DNA from: Notamacropus eugenii
Taxonomy: Eukaryota > Chordata > Mammalia > Diprotodontia > Macropodidae
Direction of reading: 5' to 3'
DNA: 64,000 nt
Assembly (NCBI RefSeq): GCF_028372415.1
Contig: NC_092876.1
Coordinates: 57,289,756 to 57,353,755, forward strand
Below the pieces are notes generated by a model, which saw only the letters and a list, made by a program, of their open reading frames with translations, was not told the DNA's origin and did no database searches. The first letter of the stretch is position 1. Each line of letters starts with the position of its first letter. Position numbers and translations under genes: made by a program. Below are positions 10,286-21,545 of this stretch, one piece after another.

Positions 10286-10453
10286 AGGGAGAAGGGCTTC
10301 CCCTTGTTGCCTTAGACTATGAGATCTGGGAGTATCTGGTACCCCCAAGGATGGGTAGGGAGTTGGGACAGCCTAGTAATTGGATTTGGGGTGTGGCTAG
10401 ACAAATAAGGGAGTGAGAGAGCCTCACCCCAAGGGTGGGACTGGGGCTCTGAA

Positions 10454-10454
10454 A

Positions 10455-10486
<32 letters not shown>

Positions 10487-10501
10487 TGTTTGTGTGTGTG
10501 T
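10454..10501. repeat. (TG)n microsatellite
   Basis: TG run with two TTTG interruptions; open frames here are dipeptide artefacts. Confidence 0.96.
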
Positions 10502-10691
10502 GGTGCTGGCTCCCTTCCTGCCTGGAACATCCTTTATCAAGTGGATTCAGGTGCCATGGAGGAAGGAGGTTTGGGAACCTTGCTGCTGCCTCAATGCAGG
10601 GCCTCCGTCACCAAACCCTTCTTTCCCAATCATTCAGTGGCTCATTGCAAATCTGATCACACACACAGAGCAGCACAAAAAACTACAGCAA

Positions 10692-10771
<80 letters not shown>

Positions 10772-10792
10772 AAGAAGGAGAGAAGGAGAGGC
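10692..10792. repeat. (GA)n microsatellite
   Basis: About 75 bp of pure GA followed by GAAA/GGAGA degenerate units. The Arg-Glu repeat frame is an artefact. Confidence 0.97.
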
Positions 10793-10824
10793 AAACGAGT
10801 CTGTCAGCTGGCTTTGGTTTCTCC

Positions 10825-10975
10825 ACTTTGTGGATTGAATACTCACAACAGCCCTAGGAGAGTCAAAGGCAGGAGAGTGATCACATATACTCATTTTACA
10901 GTGAGTTAACTGAGACCCAGGAAGGGAAAGTGATTTGTCCAAGGTTTATAGAAGGAACAGACAGCACGAATGGGC
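10825..10975 (-). repeat. MIR-type SINE fragment
   Basis: Antisense MIR: 'actcacaacagccctaggag' and 'gagacccaggaagggaaagt'. Confidence 0.6.
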
Positions 10976-11094
10976 TAGAACCTGGTCTCCAATCATCCTT
11001 GAAGTCACAGTTGTCTCTCAACTGAGCAGCAGGACACAGGACCAGTGCCAGAAATCTTGGGCAGCTTTGGGACTGACCCCCCCACCCCCCATCT

Positions 11095-11600
11095 TCTTCT
11101 CTCACTTCCTTCCTCCACCTTTTCCTTCTTTCAACCTCTAATTTCCTCCCCTTCTCCTCTCCTCTAGCTCTTCTTTCTCCTCATACTTTTTATTTCTCTC
11201 TCTCCTTCTCCTCCTACTCTCTTTCCCTCCTCTTCTCTCCCTACTTCCTTCTTTACTCTCTTCATCCTCCTTCCCCTTTCCCTTCTCTTCCCCTCCTCCT
11301 CTATTCTTTCTCTTCCTCCTCCATTTTCTTTTCTCTCTCCCTTCTTTTCTTCTCTTTTTTCTCCTCTTCTTCTTTCTATGTCTTTTTATTTTCTTTCTCC
11401 CCTTCTAAAACTCTCGTTTCTTCACCTCTTTCCTTTTTCTCTTTCCCTTTACTTCATTTTCCTTCTCCTTCCCTTTCTTCTTCCTCCTTTTCCTTTTCTT
11501 TTCCTTCTGCTCCTCTTCTTTTCTTCCCTATTCCTCCTATTTTCCTTTTCTTTACCTCCTCCCCCTCCTTCTTTCTCTGTTTCTTTCCCCTTCACAGAAA
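11095..11600. repeat. 500-bp polypyrimidine tract
   Basis: Almost uninterrupted C/T on the plus strand for half a kilobase, with little periodicity. A potential triplex-forming (H-DNA) region. Confidence 0.93.
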
Positions 11601-12065
11601 TACCCCTGGCATCTCCTCTGCATTGCAGGGGATAAGGAGCTGAGCTGTTAATGTTGCTGTACATATTGGTTGGGGAGGGAGGCAGGAAGGACAGACATGG
11701 CAGTCCCAACAGGGTCAGTGGCCCAATGCCAGCTTGCCCCCTGACCTCTCTTTCGAGGGTGAGGGCAGGAGCTAAAAGTCTTCCAGCTATAGGTAAGGAC
11801 GAGGAGGAATATGGAATCTGTTACTTCCTTTTAGTTACAAGAAGAACTGACCTGAGCATCTGAGTGGGTCTGAGATTGATCCTTCTTTGTGCAAACTCCT
11901 TTGCAGTTTCAGGTAATCCAGAGCCTAGAAGTTTAGGGTTCTTAAAAATGACCTCCATGTGAAGGGCAGGTTGTGTCACAAAGCTGCTCCCAGAGCCCTG
12001 TTGGAGGGATGGGAACCCTTGAAGGCTTAGCAAGCAGATTAAATTCACTTTCCAAATACCACCTT
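11601..12065. other. unassigned unique sequence
   Basis: No repeat, exon or RNA gene recognised. Confidence 0.3.
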
Positions 12066-12069
12066 ATGA

Positions 12070-12217
12070 CTTATGAGGGCATCGTAGATATAGAGTTGGA
12101 AAGGACCTTAGGGGCAGATTAATCTAATCCCCTTATTTTACAAAGAAGGAAACTGAGGCTGAGAGACATTATCCTACTTGCCCAAGCTCACATAGGTAGC
12201 AAGTGGGATGGAAGGAT
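12070..12217 (-). repeat. MIR3-type SINE fragment interrupted by L1
   Basis: Antisense MIR3 ('gagttggaaaggaccttagg', 'gaaggaaactgaggctgaga') stops at about 12210 where the L1 poly(T) begins. Confidence 0.6.
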
Positions 12218-14105
12218 TTTTTTTATTAATTTTATTTATTTTCAGTGTTCTACAATCACTACCGTATAATTAGATTATTTTCCCCTCCTTTCTCCTCCCT
12301 CCCCAAGACAGCATACAATTTTATATAGCTTCTACACATACATTCCTATTAAATACATTTTCACTATAGTCATACTGTGTAGAAGAATTAAAATGAATGG
12401 GAGAAATAATATAACAAACCAAAACATAATACAAAAGAAAATGATCTGCTACCTTCTGTGATTGAATTCCATAGTTCTTTCTCTGCATGTGGAAGGCATT
12501 TTGCCTTAAAAGACCACTGGGAATTTTTTTAAGTCCTTACATTGCAATGAAGTTCCAAGTCTACCAGAAAAAACTCTTGCATGCTGAGGTCATTTCTGTG
12601 CACAAAGTTCTCCTGGTTCTGCTTCTTTCTTTTTTTTTTTTTTGGTTCTGCTTCTTTCACTCAGCATTAGATCATGTAAGTCTTTCCAGGCCTCTCTGAA
12701 GTCTTCCTGTTCATCAGTTCTTATAGCACAATAGTATTCCTTTACATTCATGTACCATAATTTATTCAGTCATTCCCCAGTTGATAGGTATTCCCTTGAT
12801 TTTCAGTTATTGGCCACCACAAAGAATGCTGCTATAAATATTTTTGTACATGTGGGACGCTTTCCCATTTTTATGATCTCTTGGGGATACAGTCCTAGAA
12901 GTGATATTGCTGGGTCAAAGGGTATACATATTTTTGTAGCCCTTTGGGCACAATTCCAAATTGCTCTCCAGAATGATTGGACCGGCTCACAGTTCCACCA
13001 ACAACGAATCAACTTTCCAAGTCTCCCATATCCTCTCCAATATTTATCGTCTTCCTGTTCTGTCATGTTTGCCAATCTGATACGAATGATGTGGTACCTC
13101 AGAGTTGTTTTGATTTTCATCTCTCTAATCAATAATGATTTAGAGCATTTTTTCATATGACTATAGATATCTTTAATTTCTTCCTCTGAAAACTGCATGT
13201 TCATATCCTTTGACCATTTATCAACTGGGGAATGACTTGTATTCTTGTACACTTGACTCAGTTCTCTATATATTTTAGAAATGAGACCTTTATCCAGACC
13301 CTAGCTGCAAAAATTCTTTTCCAGTTTTCTGCATCCCTCCGAATCTTGGTTGCATTGGGTTTGGTTGTGCAAAAAATTTTTCAGTTTAATGTAATCAAAA
13401 TTATCCATCTTGTACTTCATAATGCTTTCTGTCTTTTCTTTAGTCAAAAATTCTTCCCTTCTCCATATATCTGATAAATATACTAAATTTGTCCATAGTA
13501 TCAATCTTTATACTTAGATCATGTGCCCATTTGGACTTTATTCTTGAGTACAGTGTCAGGCATTGGTCTACGCCTAGTTTCTGCCATACTGTTATCCAGT
13601 TTTCCCAGCAATTTTTGTCCAACAGAGAGTTCTTATCCCAGAAGCTGGGGTCCTTGGGTTTATCAAACAGTAGATTGCTACAATCATTGCCTACTGTGTC
13701 TTGAGTACTTAGCATATTCCACTTAGCTACTCTTCTGTTTCTTAGCCACTACCAAGTGGTTTTGATAATTGCTGCTTTATAATACAATTTGAGATCTGGT
13801 AGCACTAGGCCATCTTCCCTAGCATTTCTTTTCATTAGTCCCCTTGATATTCTGGACCTTTTGTCCTTCCAGATGAATTTTGATATTATTTTTTCCATCT
13901 CTAGAAAATAATTGTCTGATAGTTTGGTTGGTATGGCACTAAATAAGTAAATTAATTTAGGTAGAATTGTCATTTTTATTATATTGGCTCAGCCTACTCA
14001 CAAGCAACTGACGTTTTTCCACTTACTTAGATCTGACTTTATTTGTGCGAAAAGTGTCTTGTAATTGTGTTCATATAGTCCATGGGTTTGTTTTGGCAGG
14101 TAAAC
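12218..14105 (-). mobile_element. 5'-truncated L1 with ORF2 C-terminus and 3'UTR
   Basis: Minus-strand L1 of about 1.9 kb. 13973-13749 encodes the end of the reverse-transcriptase region ([51 protein letters not shown]). 13252-12803 encodes the C-terminal segment (EEEIKDIYSHMKKCSKSLL, PFDPAISLLGLYPQEI, TCTKIFIAAFFVVANN), which are standard L1 ORF2p blocks. Between them the frame is broken several times. The 3'UTR runs to an A-rich tail at 12218. Catalytic RT and endonuclease domains are absent, so it cannot move itself. A short candidate TSD (aaggattt / agggattt) fits the interrupted MIR but is weak. Confidence 0.92.
12614..12658 (-). mobile_element. tail-only retrotransposition footprint inside the L1
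   Basis: Perfect 15-bp direct repeats (ggttctgcttctttc) at 12615-12629 and 12644-12658 enclose only a run of 14 T. This is what target-primed reverse transcription leaves if only poly(A) is copied. A local duplication with T-run growth is the alternative. Confidence 0.55.
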
Positions 14106-14154
14106 TCGAGGAGAGGGATTTGAAAAGTATAATCTGGGGGGGTCATAGATATTA

Positions 14155-14360
14155 ATAATGTACAGAGCTTTTTAAACATTTTACACATGTGAAATCACAA
14201 CAACCCTGGGAGATAGGTGCTATCGTTTTGCCTGTTTTACAGATGAAGAAACTGAGGCAAACAGTGGTTAAGTGAATTCCCAAGTTCATACAGCTAGTGT
14301 CTGAAGCAGAATTTGAACACAGGTCTTTCTCACTCCAAGTCCAAAGCTCTATTCATTGTG
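14155..14360 (-). repeat. MIR-type SINE
   Basis: Antisense MIR with 'cacaacaaccctgggagata' and 'gatgaagaaactgaggcaaa'. Confidence 0.7.
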
Positions 14361-14545
14361 AGCTGAAAGGGACCTTAGAGAGTATTTCATCTATTCCTCT
14401 CACATTTACAACTGAGGAAACTGAGGCACAGAGAGGTTAAAGCATTGTGCCCAAAGCCAAATGGATAGTGAGAACAGGAATTAGAAGCCAGGTCCTCTGA
14501 CTTTAGAGTCAGCACTTTCCCCACTGCCAAACATGAGAGCTGGTG
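14361..14545 (-). repeat. MIR3-type SINE
   Basis: Antisense MIR3 ('gctgaaagggaccttagaga', 'aactgaggaaactgaggcac') directly abutting the previous MIR. Confidence 0.65.
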
Positions 14546-14599
14546 ATTTACCAGGTATCCTGTCTCAAAGGGACTGTTCTGGACCTCATTATGAAAAGA

Positions 14600-14668
14600 T
14601 ATCCTATCGGCAAAGCATTTAGTACAGTACTTGGCATACATTAGGTGCCTAATTAATGCTTGTTCCCT
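14600..14668 (+). repeat. L2/MIR 3' terminus
   Basis: 'agtacagtacttggcataca' + 'ttaggtgcctaattaatgctt'. Confidence 0.5.
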
Positions 14669-14699
14669 TCTCTAACGGTCAGGCTGAGGTGAGGACAGG

Positions 14700-14890
14700 G
14701 TGGCCTAACCTGGGATTCATATACTTATTTTTAATGTACTTTGACAGCTCTATTTCATTATAACTAATTTCCTTTGAAATTCTGTGAGTTTAATTTTCTG
14801 CCCTTTACATGATTCTGAGAAGGGGTCCACAGACTTCATTAGACATTTCCCAGGGAATCTAGGATACAGAAAAGGTTCAGAATCCTGGGA
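14700..14890 (+). mobile_element. hAT-like non-autonomous DNA transposon
   Basis: Terminal 'taacctggga' and 'ggttcagaatcctgg' are inverted-repeat remnants. The interior 'ctgagaaggggtccacagac' matches copies at 22258 and 41758. No transposase. Confidence 0.62.
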
Positions 14891-15600
14891 TAGGGAAAGC
14901 CCCTCTGTGAATGGTGCTCTTGGACTAGGCCCCAGTCACGAGGTATCCTCTCAGGTCCGTTTGAGGATTGTTGGACCTGATGTGAGACCATGGAACTGTG
15001 TGTCCATGTGTAGAGAGGCTGACCCTCCAACATAAATGACCTCCCTGTTGAAGGGGTTTATTGCATCTTCTGTGTGGGTTCGCTGACAAGCCCCAGGTCT
15101 GGTCTGTGTCCAGGAGTTTGACTCAGAGATTTTCAGAGGCCCAAGAGAAGGGCTAGAGATGAAGCTCAAATGTGGTTACTTTCAACTCTCAGTTATCCAG
15201 GAGCTGATTATCCAGCTGGTGGATTATCCCAGACTTTGGTTTCTCTTCCTTCTCCCTCTTTTGTCTGCCTCGATGTTGATTAACCTTTCCTACAGCAAAG
15301 GCTGGGACAGGACCTGAAGGAATACTCTTCTCCCAGACAGCCTGGGAGAAGAGGGGCTTGGAGAGGACCTGGAGTTACTGGAAGACTCTCCCTGGGCCTC
15401 ATTATGGGGAATTGATTTTCACACAGACTCCAATGACTTAAAACTCAGAGTTGTACAGAGGGACATACATTGCAAAAGGACTTGGTATGGAGTGGAAAAT
15501 TCAGAGTCCTGGGATGAAAGAATCTTTAGCCTCAGTTTCTCTAACTTTAAAAAAGAGAAGTTTGGATATATGATCTCTGAGTGCCTGGAATGGGGACTTA
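14891..15600. other. unassigned sequence
   Basis: Mostly unique. A short MIR3-like piece at about 15525-15590 (cctcagtttctctaacttta) is the only repeat seen. No exon recognised. Confidence 0.3.
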
Positions 15601-15629
15601 GTGAGGGAAAAGAGAATTCCATTATAGAC

Positions 15630-15900
15630 TAGGGAATCAGTCAGGGAGATGGGGGCTCAGTGAGCAAATACAGGATTCTATGAGAGAAGTGAAGATTAGC
15701 TGGAGGAGAGAGGAATCCCTGAGGGAGTAGAGGAAGTGGATACTCACAGAGGGAATAGGAGAATCTGTAAGGGAGTCTGAGGTTGGTGGGAGAGGGATGG
15801 GAACTCCATGAGGATGGTGGGGGCTCAGTGAGGGGGATGAAGATTGGTGAAAGGGCAAGAAATTATTGACAGGGGTGAGGGAGAGATGGGAGGTTTAAGA
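15630..15900. repeat. degenerate purine-rich repeat
   Basis: Loose repetition of 'gggggctcagtgag', 'gggagtctgagg', 'gagagatgggagg'. The motif 'gggggctcagtgag' recurs 170 bp apart. Probably an old minisatellite; period not resolved. Confidence 0.45.
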
Positions 15901-16059
15901 GGTAGATTAAGGATCCATGAAGGATATGGGATTTGGTGGAGGAAATCCCAGGAATATAGCCTTTTGTCCAGAAGGTGAGATGGCTAAGACATTCCAAGGG
16001 AAGATTCTTTGAGAATGAACACCCCAGTCTCTAGGCACCCAGACCTTCGGTACAAGTAT

Positions 16060-16195
16060 GGGGATTGGAGTTGCAGAGTTGGAAAATTCCTCTGGGGGGA
16101 GGGAATAGAGGCCATGTGGCCCATCCTTTGCCCCCTGCTCCCTGCCCTGATAAATGCCCATTGCCTACTCTTTCTGGGCATCCCACAAAGGCCAG
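16060..16195 (-). repeat. CR1/L3 3'-end fragment
   Basis: Antisense tail: 'cagagttggaaaattcctct', 'gaggccatgtggcccatcct', 'gataaatgcccattgcct'. This accounts for the start of the 182-codon frame on the plus strand. Confidence 0.5.
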
Positions 16196-16199
16196 AAGG

Positions 16200-16640
16200 T
16201 CTCTCTAGCTGGCTTTCTTGGGATCCAGTGAAGATCTCTGCAGGACTTCCTTACTCCTCCATCCCTCCCACCTGCCCCCAGCCAAACCGGATCTCTGCCT
16301 TGAGGCCCTTACAGAGACAAGCTCAATGGGCAGCCAATGTCCCATCCCCCACCCCCAGAAGGCACCAGCTGCCTGATTTTGTATGCAGCAAGCATTGCAA
16401 GGCCTCCAAGATTTCATGCCCCCTTCACTCTGGTCTGGATCAGAATAGGCCATTTGCTTTATTAACACAAACAAACCTGGCTCAAGACGGGAAAACAGCA
16501 AATTGGATGGGAGTTCGGGGAAGTCAGGGGACCTGTTTATCACCTCCTGGCTCATAGATTGCCTGCCTCTGCCCCTGAGCTGAGGGGCAAAACCAAAACG
16601 AAGCAGTAAGATGAAAGGAGGGAATGTTGGGGGAGGAGAT
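16200..16640. promoter_or_regulatory. candidate conserved noncoding block
   Basis: Repeat-free. The most enhancer-like part is about 16440-16560 (ccatttgctttattaacaca, agacgggaaaacagcaaatt). Long frames are open on both strands here, which argues against real coding. Conservation not measured. Confidence 0.38.
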
Positions 16641-16784
16641 GTGAAAGATGGGGCCCAGACACCCTTAATTTTGCCTCTTTCAATAAGTCTCACATGATTA
16701 ATTCTACCCAATTTTAGCCATTTATGAGTTATAGTAGATGGAATTTTGAACAAGAATCTTGAACTTACGGAGTTTTTCTTCTGA

Positions 16785-16905
16785 TATTGGCATGGTCTCT
16801 AGCAAGTTATATTACTTTGGGCAAGTTGCTTTCCCCTTTGGGTCTCAGTTTCCTCATCTATAAAATGGGACCAGGCAACTCTCTACTCTTACTATAAGAT
16901 TGGGG
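16785..16905 (+). repeat. MIR3-type SINE fragment
   Basis: Sense core: 'gtctcagtttcctcatctat' + 'aaaatgggaccagg'. Confidence 0.65.
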
Positions 16906-17136
16906 AGGTATGACTAGGTAGCAGTTCTTTGGAAAAAAAATCTAGGGTTTTTGGTGGTCTCCAAGCTCAAAATAAGTCAAGAGTGTGATGTATGCATAGC
17001 ATCTATAAGTAACCAGTGAGTTCTTAGGCTGAATTAAGAGAGACAAGAGTATGCAGAAGGAGGGAGGAGATAGTCCTTCTTTGTTCTACCAGGTCAGTAC
17101 ACATCTGCAGCTTGGTGTTTGGTTCTATGTGTCGAT

Positions 17137-18905
17137 AGTTTTCAACATTCATTTTTGTAAGATGAGTTCCAAATTTTTCTCCTTTCCCCCAATCTCTCCC
17201 CTCATCCCCAAGATAGAAAGCAATCTACTATAGGTTATACATGGGCAATCATGTTAAATATATTTCCACATTAGTCATCTTGTGAAAGAAGAAACAAAGG
17301 GGGAAAGCCAGAAAAAACAACAAAAAAGTGAAGATAGTATGCTTCTCTCTGCATTCAGACTCCCTAGTTCTTTTTTTCTGGATGTGAATAGCATTTTTCT
17401 CCATCAGTCTTTTGGAATTGTCTTGGATCACGTATTGCTGAGAAGAGCTAAGTCTATCATAGTCAGTCATCATACAATATTGCTGTTACTGTGTAAAATG
17501 TTCTTGTGGTTCTGCTAACTTCACTCAGCATCAGTTCATGTAACTCTTTCCAGGTTTTTCTGAAATCTGCCTGCTCGTCATTTCTTGAAGCACAATAGTA
17601 TTCCATTACATTCATATACCACAACTTGTTTAAGCCATTACCCAATTGATAGGCATCCCCTTAATTTCTAATTCCTTGCTACCACAAAAAGAGCTGCTAT
17701 AAATATTTTTGTATATGTAGGTCCTTTTCCCTTTTTAATGATCTCTTTGGATACAAACCTAGTAGTGGTATTGCTAGATTAAAGGGTACGCACAGTTTGA
17801 TAACTCTTTGGACATAGTTTCAAATTGCTCTCCAGATTGGTTGGATCAGTTCACAACTCCACTAACAATGTATTAGTGTCCCAATTTCCCCATACCTTCT
17901 CCAACATTTATCATTTTCTGTTTAGTCATGTTAACCAATCTGATAGGTATGATGTGGTACCTCAGAGTTGTTTTGATTTGCATTTTTCTAATCAATAGTG
18001 ATTTAGAGCATTTCTCACATGACTATAGATGGGTTTGATTTCTTTGTCTGAAACTGCCTGTTCATATCCTTTGGCCATTATCAATTGGAAAATAACTTGC
18101 ATTCTTTTAAATTTGACTCATTTCTCTATATATTTGAGAAATGAGGCCCCTATCAGAAACATACTGTAAAAATTATTTCCCACCTTTTTGCTTTCCTTCT
18201 AATCTTGGTTTCATTGGTTTTGTTTGTATAAAACTTTTAAAATTTAATATAATCAAAATTATCCATTTTGCATTTCATAATGTCTCTATCTCTTGCTTGG
18301 GCATAAATTCTTCCCTTCTCCATAGATCTGACAAGTGAACTATTCCTTGCTCTCCTAATTTGTTTCTGGTATGACCCTTTATGTGTAAATTATGTACCAT
18401 TTTGACCATATATTGGTAGAGGGTATGAGATGTTGGTCTATATCTAGTTTCTACCATACTATTTTCCAGTTTTCCCAGCAGTTTTGGTCAAATAGTGAAT
18501 TCTTATCCTAGTAGTTGGAGTCTTTGGGTTTATCAAACAGTAGATTATTGTAGACATTTATTACTGGGTCTCGTGTACCTATTCTATTCCACTGGTCCAC
18601 CACTCTATTTCTTTTCCAGTGCCAAGTAGTTTTGATGATTATTGTTTTATAATATAGTTTTAGATCTGGTATGGCTAGGCCACCTTTCTTTGCATTTCCC
18701 CCCCATTACTTCCCTTGCTATTCTTGATCTTTTGTTCTTCTAGATCAATTTTGTTTTTTCCTAGCTCTATAAAATAATTTTTGGTAGTTTGATTGTTATG
18801 GCACTGAATAAGTAAATTAATTTAGATAGAATTGTCATTTTATTATATTAGTTCAGCCTACTTATGAACAATTGAAATTTTTCCAGTTGTTTAGATCTGG
18901 ATGTT
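17137..18905 (-). mobile_element. 5'-truncated L1 with ORF2 end and 3'UTR
   Basis: Parallels the 12218-14105 copy along almost all its length in the same orientation: 'gatgtggtacctcagagttg', 'tcaaattgctctccagattg', and the RT-end blocks near 18650-18850. The 3'UTR is longer than in the first copy and includes 'ctgcattcagactccctagt'. More indels than the first copy, no long frame, hence older or less constrained. No convincing TSD seen. Confidence 0.9.
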
Positions 18906-19039
18906 AACTAGCTGGAAAGTAAGCAGTGTTACTGGGCAGATGAAGGACCCATAGGCTGTACAATGTAAGGGCTGGCTGAAGGAACAGTGGAGAAGAGAGG
19001 ACCTGGGGAAGGAAGACAGGGAGTGTATGTGACCCATGT

Positions 19040-19325
19040 CTTAAGTAAGCTGTTTGAAGGGATGATGCCTACAAGATAGCTGGAAGTTGGAGAGAAGAAA
19101 ATTTTTACCCAGTGTAAGACAGAACTTTCTAATGATTAGATGTATCCAAAAAAGGAATGAGTGGATGAGTGGTCTGCCCCCAGGGGTAGAGAGGCTCCCT
19201 TCACAAGAGGTGTTCAAGCAAAGGCTAGGTGATGTAGAGAGGATGGTAGAGAACGTTCTTGCCCAGGTATGACAGGACTGTTAGGTCCATGTGGCACCTT
19301 CAAACTTTGAAATTCTATGACTAGG
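19040..19325 (+). mobile_element. CR1/L3 LINE 3' end
   Basis: Characteristic 3' region in sense: 'gtggtctgcccccaggggta', 'ggtgttcaagcaaaggctag', 'cttgcccaggtatgacagga', ending 'aaattctatga'. The 61-codon frame is part of this tail. Confidence 0.6.
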
Positions 19326-19680
19326 TTAACATTCCATGTTCAAAGGTGCATTTCTACTCTGGCATTCTATGGCATGGTTTATCCATTCCTTCCACCACTT
19401 CCCCACACCCCACACTTATTTGTATCTGTTAAGTGTCAATAAGTTGCCTGGTGATGATATCAAAATTAAAGTTTGAAGGGGGGAGGAGGGAAAGAACAGA
19501 ATTACAATAGCCACATTGGGGGAGGGTTGGAAAGAGGATGTGCCAGGGCATTGAGTTGCCTGACTTTTCATCTATTCCCTTTTCTTGGGACCATGTGTTC
19601 CTTCCCTATGCATTGGATAGAGACATAAGGTCAAAGTCTAGCTCCATAACTGATGCTACTGTGTGATTTGGGGGGAATCT
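19326..19680. other. unassigned sequence
   Basis: One or two weak 33-bp tail units at 19326-19375; the rest is not recognised. Confidence 0.3.
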
Positions 19681-19684
19681 TGTC

Positions 19685-19736
19685 TTATTCATTCATTCAT
19701 TCATTCATTCATTCATTTATTCATTCATTCATTCAA
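19685..19736. repeat. (ATTC)n microsatellite
   Basis: ATTC repeats directly at the antisense L2 terminus, consistent with growth from the L2 3' tail. Confidence 0.93.
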
Positions 19737-19890
19737 TAAGCATTTATTAAACATCTACCAGGGATAGTTGGACATGACTAAAAATGGCTGAACAAACGTG
19801 CTAGGCATTGGGAGTGCATCAATAAGAGTAAATAATCCCTGCCCTCAAGGAGCTCACATTGAGTAGAAGGCATATGTACACAGATAGCTA
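19733..19890 (-). repeat. L2 3' end with SINE-tail insertion
   Basis: 'aataagcatttattaaacat' then, after about 35 bp resembling a MAR1-like tail (gttggacatgactaaaaatg), 'gccctcaaggagctcacatt'. Confidence 0.65.
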
Positions 19891-19911
19891 TTAGATACAG
19901 AATTGTTGTCT

Positions 19912-20165
19912 GCTGGCAGTTAGGTAGCATAGTGGGTCTGGAGTCAGGCAAACCTGAGTTCAAATACAGCCTTGAACATTTCCTGGCTGTGTGACCCTGG
20001 GCAAGTCACTTAACCTTTGTTTGCCTCAGCTTCCTCATCTATAAAATGGGCATAATAATAGCAATTATCTTCCAGGACTATGAGTCTAAAATGAGATAAT
20101 ATTTGGAAAGCATTTAGCACAATGCCTGACATGTGGTAAGCATCATATAAATGTTAGCAAACATG
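19912..20165 (+). repeat. MIR-type SINE, full length
   Basis: Head (gcagttaggtagcatagtgg), core (ccctgggcaagtcacttaac) and L2-like end (agcacaatgcctgacatgtg) in sense order. Confidence 0.8.
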
Positions 20166-20194
20166 TTAGCTATTGGTAAGTATACACATGGCTG

Positions 20195-20265
20195 TAAATT
20201 AATATGTGTATGTATATATACATATATGTAGATTTCTTTGTGTATACACACAAGCACATCCACAA
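20195..20265. repeat. TA/TG-rich low complexity
   Basis: Alternating gtatatatacatatat-type sequence. Confidence 0.8.
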
Positions 20266-20369
20266 CAATTTTTATAGGAGAGGAATGAAGACAGTAGCAG
20301 GAAAGTCTTTCAGTCACTTGAACGGAGCCTTGAGGCAAGCTCCGAATCCCAAGAGTCTCTGTTGTGAAT

Positions 20370-20450
20370 TTAGGTCAATCAATCAATTGATAGATGTTTA
20401 TTAAGTGCTTCCTGTGTGACAGGGACTATGATAATTCAATTTTTAGGGAC
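20370..20450 (-). repeat. L2 3' terminus
   Basis: 'gatgtttattaagtgcttcc' signature with AATC tail repeats. Confidence 0.6.
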
Positions 20451-20617
20451 TTAGCCTTCTTATCTGTGAAATTAGGTGACCTTGGAATAGATTAATCCTA
20501 ACATTTCATCCAGACCTATGCTTTATGATTCTCTCAAGCCCATTAGTTCTTTGGACATCAGTTTCTTCAACTGTAAACATAGAAAGTCATCACTTTCTCT
20601 TCTTGGTTCTCAGACAT

Positions 20618-20795
20618 ACTCTTGTTTGTCCTTCATTCTCAAAGACCACCATAATATAAGCAAAGTGATGCCATGACTTGCAAATGAATTGGATTGAAAT
20701 GAGGCAGTCACCAGCCTCACTTTCTCCTCTGGAGCTATCTGGGTCTAGTGGCCAGATAGAGATCAGGGTGACTGGAGATGTCCTCCCCTGCCCCT
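20618..20795 (-). repeat. RTE-tailed SINE
   Basis: Antisense copy: 'tttgtccttcattctcaaag', 'gatgccatgacttgcaaatg', 'ctttctcctctggagctatc'. Confidence 0.72.
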
Positions 20796-20939
20796 GCCCT
20801 GAGATGTAAGGAGAAACGAAGAACCGATCTGAAAGGAAACTACTTTGTACATACTAGACAGTACCAGGGAATAGCCCTAGGATCGCAGATGGATGCTCAG
20901 CAGGTACCCTGAAGGAGACATGACTATTGTTTCTCTTGT

Positions 20940-21260
20940 TTCCCCTAGGGACCACCTAGTCCAACTCATATTTGGTCAAGAATCCCTTCTACAATGTACT
21001 TGAGGTGATTATCTACTTTCTGCTTTCAGATCTCCATGAACCTGAGGCCATTCACTACCTCCTGAGGCTACTTTCTATTTTTTCCAGAATCAGAGACTTA
21101 ATTGGAAGGCACTTCAATGACCCTTTAGTCCAACCTGTTCATGAACAAGAATTCCTTCTCTGATTGAAACAAAGCACAACTCATTAGCTTCTTCTACTCT
21201 TGGACAGCACTGATCTGTAAGTATTTTTTCCCTTAAGTCAAGCTAAAATCAACCTCTTTT
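20940..21260 (-). repeat. CR1/L3 LINE 3' fragment
   Basis: Antisense tail phrases 'ccacctagtccaactcatat', 'ttcactacctcctgaggcta' and 'agtcaagctaaaatcaacct'. Possibly two overlapping copies. Confidence 0.5.
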
Positions 21261-21359
21261 CTGAACTGAAGTTGCTTTGGGTTCTTTTGTAGATGGGTGC
21301 TGAATTTTGTAAAGCAGTGTCACCTTAGTGAGGACCTGGGCCTTTTAGAGTCTCCCTGT

Positions 21360-21545
21360 CTTTCATAGAAGACTGAGAGCTAGGGCTCTGGTATCCAGAG
21401 GCAGCATGGATCTGTCCCATAAAGCTCAGAGTAATTTGCTTTAATTAATACTCACTCTGAGGTCCATTAATCCTGGGCTCCGATTTCCTGAGCAGTCCTA
21501 GCTTATGACTGCCCTGAGGGGAACTTGGAGAGAATTCTCATGGTT
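21360..21545. promoter_or_regulatory. candidate conserved noncoding block
   Basis: Repeat-free with clustered homeodomain-type sites (taatttgctttaattaatac, tccattaatcctgg). The second contains a CTAATCC/TAATCC-like core. Confidence 0.4.

Noticed and set aside
10413-10909. Cys-Val and Arg-Glu dipeptide-repeat proteins
   Set aside because: Translations of (TG)n and (GA)n microsatellites; likewise at 43177, 45832 and 60932.
12750-13160. 136-codon plus-strand frame
   Set aside because: Antisense shadow of the L1 ORF2 C-terminus, which gives clear family matches on the minus strand.
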